Of a stretch of 64,000 bases of DNA, positions 60,327 through 64,000 are shown one piece after another. Position 1 is the stretch's first letter, and each line of letters starts with the position of its first letter. The DNA is from Kushneria phyllosphaerae (GTDB taxonomy: Bacteria; Pseudomonadota; Gammaproteobacteria; Pseudomonadales; Halomonadaceae): NCBI RefSeq assembly GCF_900312995.1, contig NZ_ONZI01000003.1:248001-312000 (forward strand), written 5' to 3'. The position numbers and the translations under genes are program-made. Under the pieces are notes generated by a model that was not told the origin of the DNA, made no database searches, and saw only the letters and a program-made list of their open reading frames with translations.

Positions 60327-61508
60327 ATGGAACATACCTGGCGCTGGTTCGGTCCCAATGATCCGGTGACGCTTTCAGAGATTCGCCAGGCCGGGGCTAC
60401 CGGCATTGTTACCGCGCTGCACGGTCATGCCCCCGACACGCCCTGGTCGGTCGAGGCGATTGCCGAGCGACAGCAGCTGATCGAGGCGGCCGGGCTGTCA
60501 TGGTCGGTGGTGGAGAGTGTGCCGGTGCCGGAGGCGATCAAGCAGGCGCTGGATACCAGGGCCCGTGATCGCGCCATTGGGGTGTTTTGTTCAACGCTTG
60601 AAAACCTGGCCGCCTGTGGCATCGACACGGTGTGCTACAACTTCATGCCGATTCTGGACTGGACGCGCACCGAGCTTGAGTGGCCGCTGGAAGAGGGCGG
60701 ACTGGCGCTGCGCTTTGACCAGACAAGCTTTGCCGCCTTTGAGCTGTTCATTCTTGAGCGCCCCGGCGCCCGGGCACTTTACAGCGAGGCCGAGATCGAG
60801 GCGGCGAGACGGCATTTCGAGAGCATGGATGACGAGGCGCGACAGCGGCTGGTCACCACACTGATCGCCGGGCTGCCGGGTGCCGATCAGCACTACACGC
60901 TGGAGCAGTTTCTCGAGCACCTGAGCGCATATGAGGCCATCGACGAGGATCAATTGCGCGCCAACTACGCCCATTTCCTGCAGGCCGTGGTGCCGGTGGC
61001 GGAGCGGCTGGGGATGCGCCTTGCGGTGCACCCGGACGATCCTCCGCGCCCGCTGCTGGGGTTGCCGCGGATTGTCTCGACGGCGGCCGATGCGCGCTGG
61101 GTGCTGGACCAGGTGAAAAGCCCGGCCAATGGCCTGACGTTTTGTACCGGCTCCTATGGGGTGCGAAAGGACAATGACCTTGTCGCGATGGCGCGCGAGT
61201 TCGGCCCGCACATTCATTTTGTGCATCTGCGCGCCACACGGCGTGATGATGATGACCCGCAAAGCTTCATCGAGGCAGAGCACCTTGAGGGCGATGTCGA
61301 CATGGTCGGGGTAATTTGCGAGCTGGTTAAAGAGGAGCGTCGTCGCGGTGAAAAGGGCGGTGCCCGGCTGCCGATGCGACCCGATCACGGCCATCAGCTC
61401 TGTGATGACAACACGCGCCAGACCAATCCGGGCTATCCGCTGATCGGGCGTTTAAAGGGACTGGCTGAACTGCGCGGGGTGGAGTGCGCCGTGTGTGCGC
61501 TCACCTGA
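60327..61508 (+). CDS. uxuA: Mannonate dehydratase UxuA
   Basis: UxuA dehydrates D-mannonate to KDG using Mn/Fe. The 393-aa TIM-barrel protein shows [82 protein letters not shown] and [12 protein letters not shown]; His and Cys of these blocks form the metal and active site in the family. It is the last gene of the uronate operon, ending just before a convergent PP-loop gene. It duplicates ManD's chemistry with an unrelated fold. GAAAGGGC precedes the ATG. Confidence 0.94.
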   Translation: MEHTWRWFGPNDPVTLSEIRQAGATGIVTALHGHAPDTPWSVEAIAERQQLIEAAGLSWSVVESVPVPEAIKQALDTRARDRAIGVFCSTLENLAACGIDTVCYNFMPILDWTRTELEWPLEEGGLALRFDQTSFAAFELFILERPGARALYSEAEIEAARRHFESMDDEARQRLVTTLIAGLPGADQHYTLEQFLEHLSAYEAIDEDQLRANYAHFLQAVVPVAERLGMRLAVHPDDPPRPLLGLPRIVSTAADARWVLDQVKSPANGLTFCTGSYGVRKDNDLVAMAREFGPHIHFVHLRATRRDDDDPQSFIEAEHLEGDVDMVGVICELVKEERRRGEKGGARLPMRPDHGHQLCDDNTRQTNPGYPLIGRLKGLAELRGVECAVCALT

Positions 61509-61537
61509 CCTGCCACGATGATTCGTCGCCCTGTCGT

Positions 61538-62290
61538 TCAGGATGACAGGGCAGCAGAGGCCCGGCGCCACAGGGCGCGTGGTGCGCGGGCAAGCCGACG
61601 CAAATGCCGGGTACGATGACGTCGCAGCGCCTTTTCCGGCAGGCGATATGCCATGCCTTCCTCGATGGTGTAGCGGCAGGGGTTACAGAGCCCACAGGGC
61701 GCCTGATCGATTGGGCTATAGCAGAACCAGGATCTTTCCAGTGCCTCGATAAAACCGTGGCGTTCGGCCTCGGCTTTCATCTGCGTCTTGGAGATCTGCA
61801 GCAGCGGGAAGTCGAAAAAACGGAAAATGGCCTCGTCGGCATCGATGCGGTCATCGAAGGTCCAGCTACCATCCTCCGTGGCCATCACCCGGCCTTTCAA
61901 AAAGTGATAGGCCTTGTCGTCCACATGGACACTCAGCTCAAGATGCCTGATGTCTTCACTGCTGGCATACCGGGCCAGCCAGTCATACTGGCTGCCCAGA
62001 TGGGCCTGTTGCGTCAGCCGTTGCCAGGCCCCGGTCAGCTCGTGGTTTTTCGGGATTTCCGTGACCGGCGTGATCCGAAGCGGCTCGATCCGCGCGGCGG
62101 CCTCGGGATCAATCCCGGCCAGAACCGCGCGCACCTCGGAAATGGCCTGCAGCTCACGCAGGCTGGAGCCCCGTCCCAGATCGACGATGTAATGTGGCAC
62201 GACCGTTTGGTGATTGACCATCGCCGCCGAAATCACCCGATAGGTTGAGTCCCAGCCGCCTGTCCACAGTACATCTATCCGGGGTCGCAT
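61538..62290 (-). CDS. QueC-like PP-loop ATPase, orphan
   Basis: This 250-aa protein has a PP-loop ATP-pyrophosphatase motif TGGWDST (residues 10-16, matching the SGGxDS class). Its C-terminal cysteine set is Cys190-x8-Cys199-x2-Cys202-x2-Cys205 (ending APCGLCNPC), which matches the zinc site of QueC (7-cyano-7-deazaguanine synthase). The middle of the protein does not look like canonical QueC by eye, and the start WTGGWDSTYRV differs from the usual LSGGMDS. No queD, queE or queF neighbours are present. A basic C-terminal tail (about 216-245) might bind nucleic acid. It could be a PP-loop enzyme for another amidation or nitrile-forming step. It is convergent with uxuA. Confidence 0.75.
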   Translation of the reverse strand: MRPRIDVLWTGGWDSTYRVISAAMVNHQTVVPHYIVDLGRGSSLRELQAISEVRAVLAGIDPEAAARIEPLRITPVTEIPKNHELTGAWQRLTQQAHLGSQYDWLARYASSEDIRHLELSVHVDDKAYHFLKGRVMATEDGSWTFDDRIDADEAIFRFFDFPLLQISKTQMKAEAERHGFIEALERSWFCYSPIDQAPCGLCNPCRYTIEEGMAYRLPEKALRRHRTRHLRRLARAPRALWRRASAALSS

Positions 62291-62526
62291 ACGCGTTCCA
62301 TGAGTCGGGTGTAATCGAGTGAGCAGACGCTATCGCATTTGGTGTTTTGCCGATTAGGCCGTTTCGCGCGTCGCCGACGTTGGTCGCCGGTGAGCGGCTT
62401 CCCGGCTTTGATTCGACGTGTTTGCAGAATGTTTTCGTTGGGATGATTCGTTCAGGCAGGGGGCCGTCAGCGGGTGTATTCTTCTAATGAACAACGTCTG
62501 ATGCAGCGCGTCTGCCGGGAGATCCC
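62291..62526 (+). other. Intergenic region before the NfeD-slipin pair
   Basis: This 236-bp stretch separates the divergent QueC-like and NfeD genes. It probably contains both promoters. No repeats or small genes are evident. Confidence 0.3.
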
Positions 62527-63105
62527 ATGACCCTTTCATCCCGCATATTGATGTTTTTTTCGCTGTCACTGGTGGCATTGCCTGCCTGGGCGGCGACACC
62601 GCTGGCCGTCGAAGACGGGGTCCTGATCCTGCTGCTGGGCCTTTTGCTAATCGGCATCGAGGCTGTAACCCCGACCTTCGGGGTGGTCGGGCTTCTAGGG
62701 CTTCTGGTCTTTGTTGTTGGCGCTTCGATGATGGTCAACGCGGGCCTGCTGCCGGGTGGTGACAGCGCGCTGGGGATGGCGATGGTCATCGCCGCGGCAT
62801 TGCTGCTGGGTGCCTTTTTACTATGGGTCGTGATGCGCTTTTTGCGTTTTCGACGTATCACCCCGATGGGTGGGCGCGAAGAAGTGATCGGTGCGGTGGC
62901 CGAAGCCACACGTCATTTCACCGAACACCATTCAAATGAGTATCACGGCTATGCTCGGGTGAAGGGCGAGCGGTGGCAGGCGCGCAGCACCACGCCTGTG
63001 GCAGAAGGTGAACGCCGCCGCGTCAGTGATGTGCACGGCCTCGTGCTGATACTGGAACACGAGGCGATGCCCGCCACGAAGGATGCAACATCCACGCACG
63101 AATAA
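62527..63105 (+). CDS. NfeD-like membrane protein (short form)
   Basis: This 192-aa protein has a signal-like N-terminus (about 1-23, ending AWAA), three or four membrane segments (about 29-48, 52-70, 85-115) and a C-terminal OB-like NfeD soluble domain (EVIGAVAEATRHF, YARVKGERWQARS, VSDVHGLVLILE). It lacks the N-terminal serine-protease domain of long NfeD, so it is the short type. NfeD genes are usually paired with stomatin-like genes, as here, 37 bp apart, where they act in membrane-domain organisation. The precise role is unknown. Confidence 0.88.
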   Translation: MTLSSRILMFFSLSLVALPAWAATPLAVEDGVLILLLGLLLIGIEAVTPTFGVVGLLGLLVFVVGASMMVNAGLLPGGDSALGMAMVIAAALLLGAFLLWVVMRFLRFRRITPMGGREEVIGAVAEATRHFTEHHSNEYHGYARVKGERWQARSTTPVAEGERRRVSDVHGLVLILEHEAMPATKDATSTHE

Positions 63106-63142
63106 TTCTGCCAGCCTCTATACGGTATAAGGGAGACATCGC

Positions 63143-63892
63143 ATGCTGACCTATCTGATTCCCGTTGTTGTCATTGTGTTCATTCTTGCCGCGTCGGTGA
63201 AGGTACTGCCCGAATACAAGCGCGGGGTGGTGTTTTTTCTGGGACGCTTTCAGGGCGTCAAGGGGCCGGGACTCTTTTTCATCATTCCCGTGGTTCAGAA
63301 GATGGATATCGTGGATTTGAGAACCGTAACGCTGGATGTGCCGGGTCAGGATGTCATCTCCCGGGATAACGTGACGGTGCGGGTCAATGCGGTGGTCTAT
63401 TTCAAGGTGGTTGACCCCGAGCGCGCCATCATTCAGATCGAAAATTACGGCATGGCCACCAGCCAGATTGCACAGACCACGCTGCGCTCGGTGCTGGGCA
63501 AGCATGATCTCGATGAAATGCTCTCCGAGCGTGATCGTCTCAATGATGACATTCAGACCATTCTTGATCAGCAGACCGAGGCCTGGGGGATCAAGGTGTC
63601 CAATGTCGAAATCAAGCAGGTCGATATCAGCGAAGACATGGTGCGTGCGATTGCCCGTCAAGCCGAAGCCGAGCGCGAGCGTCGGGCCAAGATTATCGCT
63701 GCCGAAGGCGAAATGCAGGCCTCCGAGAAACTGGTGGAAGCCGCCGACATCATGTCGAGAAATCCGGCCGCTCTGCAGCTTCGCTATCTGCAGACCATGA
63801 GTGATATGAGCAACAAGAATGCCTCGACCATCGTGTTTCCGTTGCCGCTGGAAATCACAAAGATTTTTGAGCAGATGCGCAATCAACCCTGA
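63143..63892 (+). CDS. Slipin (stomatin/prohibitin-like SPFH protein)
   Basis: This 249-aa protein has an N-terminal membrane hairpin (about 2-18, [18 protein letters not shown]) followed by the SPFH/Band 7 domain. Visible are [48 protein letters not shown] and the long helical [22 protein letters not shown]. These form oligomers in membrane microdomains. Its operon with NfeD matches the widespread slipin-NfeD pair. GGGAGACATC precedes the ATG. Nothing is missing. Confidence 0.93.
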   Translation: MLTYLIPVVVIVFILAASVKVLPEYKRGVVFFLGRFQGVKGPGLFFIIPVVQKMDIVDLRTVTLDVPGQDVISRDNVTVRVNAVVYFKVVDPERAIIQIENYGMATSQIAQTTLRSVLGKHDLDEMLSERDRLNDDIQTILDQQTEAWGIKVSNVEIKQVDISEDMVRAIARQAEAERERRAKIIAAEGEMQASEKLVEAADIMSRNPAALQLRYLQTMSDMSNKNASTIVFPLPLEITKIFEQMRNQP

Positions 63893-63993
63893 AATCAGAT
63901 GGCAGTGTCAAACGTAAAATCGTGCCGCAGTGATCATTGATTTAATCTATGCTGTGTCATGTTGTTTCAAGAATCATCGAGGGAGAGAGTCAC

Positions 63994-64000
63994 GTGCTAA
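63994..64000 (+). CDS. Possible start of the next gene (partial)
   Basis: A GTG at 63994 follows GAGGGAGAGAGTCAC, a good ribosome binding site, and the region before it (63893-63993) has no gene. Only two codons are inside the window, so product and even coding status are unknown. Confidence 0.3.

Noticed and set aside
53406..61508. Defence or toxin-antitoxin system
   Set aside because: All genes in the accessory-looking region fit sugar-acid transport and catabolism.

Overview
The window looks like chromosomal DNA of a halotolerant gammaproteobacterium, most likely a member of the Halomonadaceae (Halomonas/Kushneria type). The reasons are the GC-rich coding style, the block argS, priA, malic enzyme, PBP1A, pilMNOPQ, aroK, aroB, gltB, gltD (an order known from Pseudomonas and relatives), and compatible-solute genes (an OpuC-type ABC importer and eutBC for hydroxyectoine use). 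This assignment rests on protein motifs and gene order; no database search was run. I see no insertion sequence, prophage, CRISPR array, origin or broken gene.

Layout. 0.2-7.4 kb: a bactofilin, then on the minus strand priA, argS and a SPOR-domain protein, and on the plus strand a short malic enzyme. 7.5-11.9 kb: two tandem DUF481 outer-membrane-type proteins and the class A penicillin-binding protein PBP1A. 12.2-19.0 kb: the type IV pilus assembly operon pilMNOPQ, overlapping into aroK and followed by aroB. 19.3-27.1 kb: a CitMHS-type transporter, a long leader, then glutamate synthase gltB-gltD. 27.2-33.2 kb: small accessory genes, namely an 84-aa unknown, a GNAT acetyltransferase, an FAD/NAD oxidoreductase, the divergent pair rutR / uracil permease, chaC and a cupin.

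33.3-40.7 kb is an osmolyte region: a four-gene OpuC-type ABC importer, a succinate/aspartate-semialdehyde-type dehydrogenase, and eutB-eutC. They would fit uptake and breakdown of compatible solutes, but doeAB/eutDE and eutA are not in the window. 40.8-49.1 kb holds an extended SDR, zwf, a voltage-gated-type K+ channel, type 2 argC, a DUF2188-like protein, a PAS-GGDEF diguanylate cyclase, an NlpE-like lipoprotein, tRNA-Ser(CGA) and a DUF2076 protein.

49.1-61.5 kb is a sugar-acid region: a HAD phosphatase, KDG kinase, Dps, a sodium:solute symporter, a GntR/FadR-type regulator, the enolase-superfamily mannonate dehydratase ManD, a TRAP transporter (P, Q, M), fructuronate reductase UxuB and the unrelated mannonate dehydratase UxuA. 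UxuB reduces fructuronate to mannonate, ManD or UxuA dehydrates mannonate to KDG, and KdgK makes KDPG for the Entner-Doudoroff route, which zwf also feeds. A pair of TTGGTATACCAA-like palindromes upstream of manD is the probable operator. The window closes with an orphan QueC-like PP-loop protein, an NfeD-slipin pair and the possible start of another gene.

The points most worth a second look are the orphan QueC-like protein, the two unrelated mannonate dehydratases under one apparent tandem operator, the pairing of eutBC with an OpuC-type importer, a 16-bp tandem repeat before eutB, and the long gltB leader.
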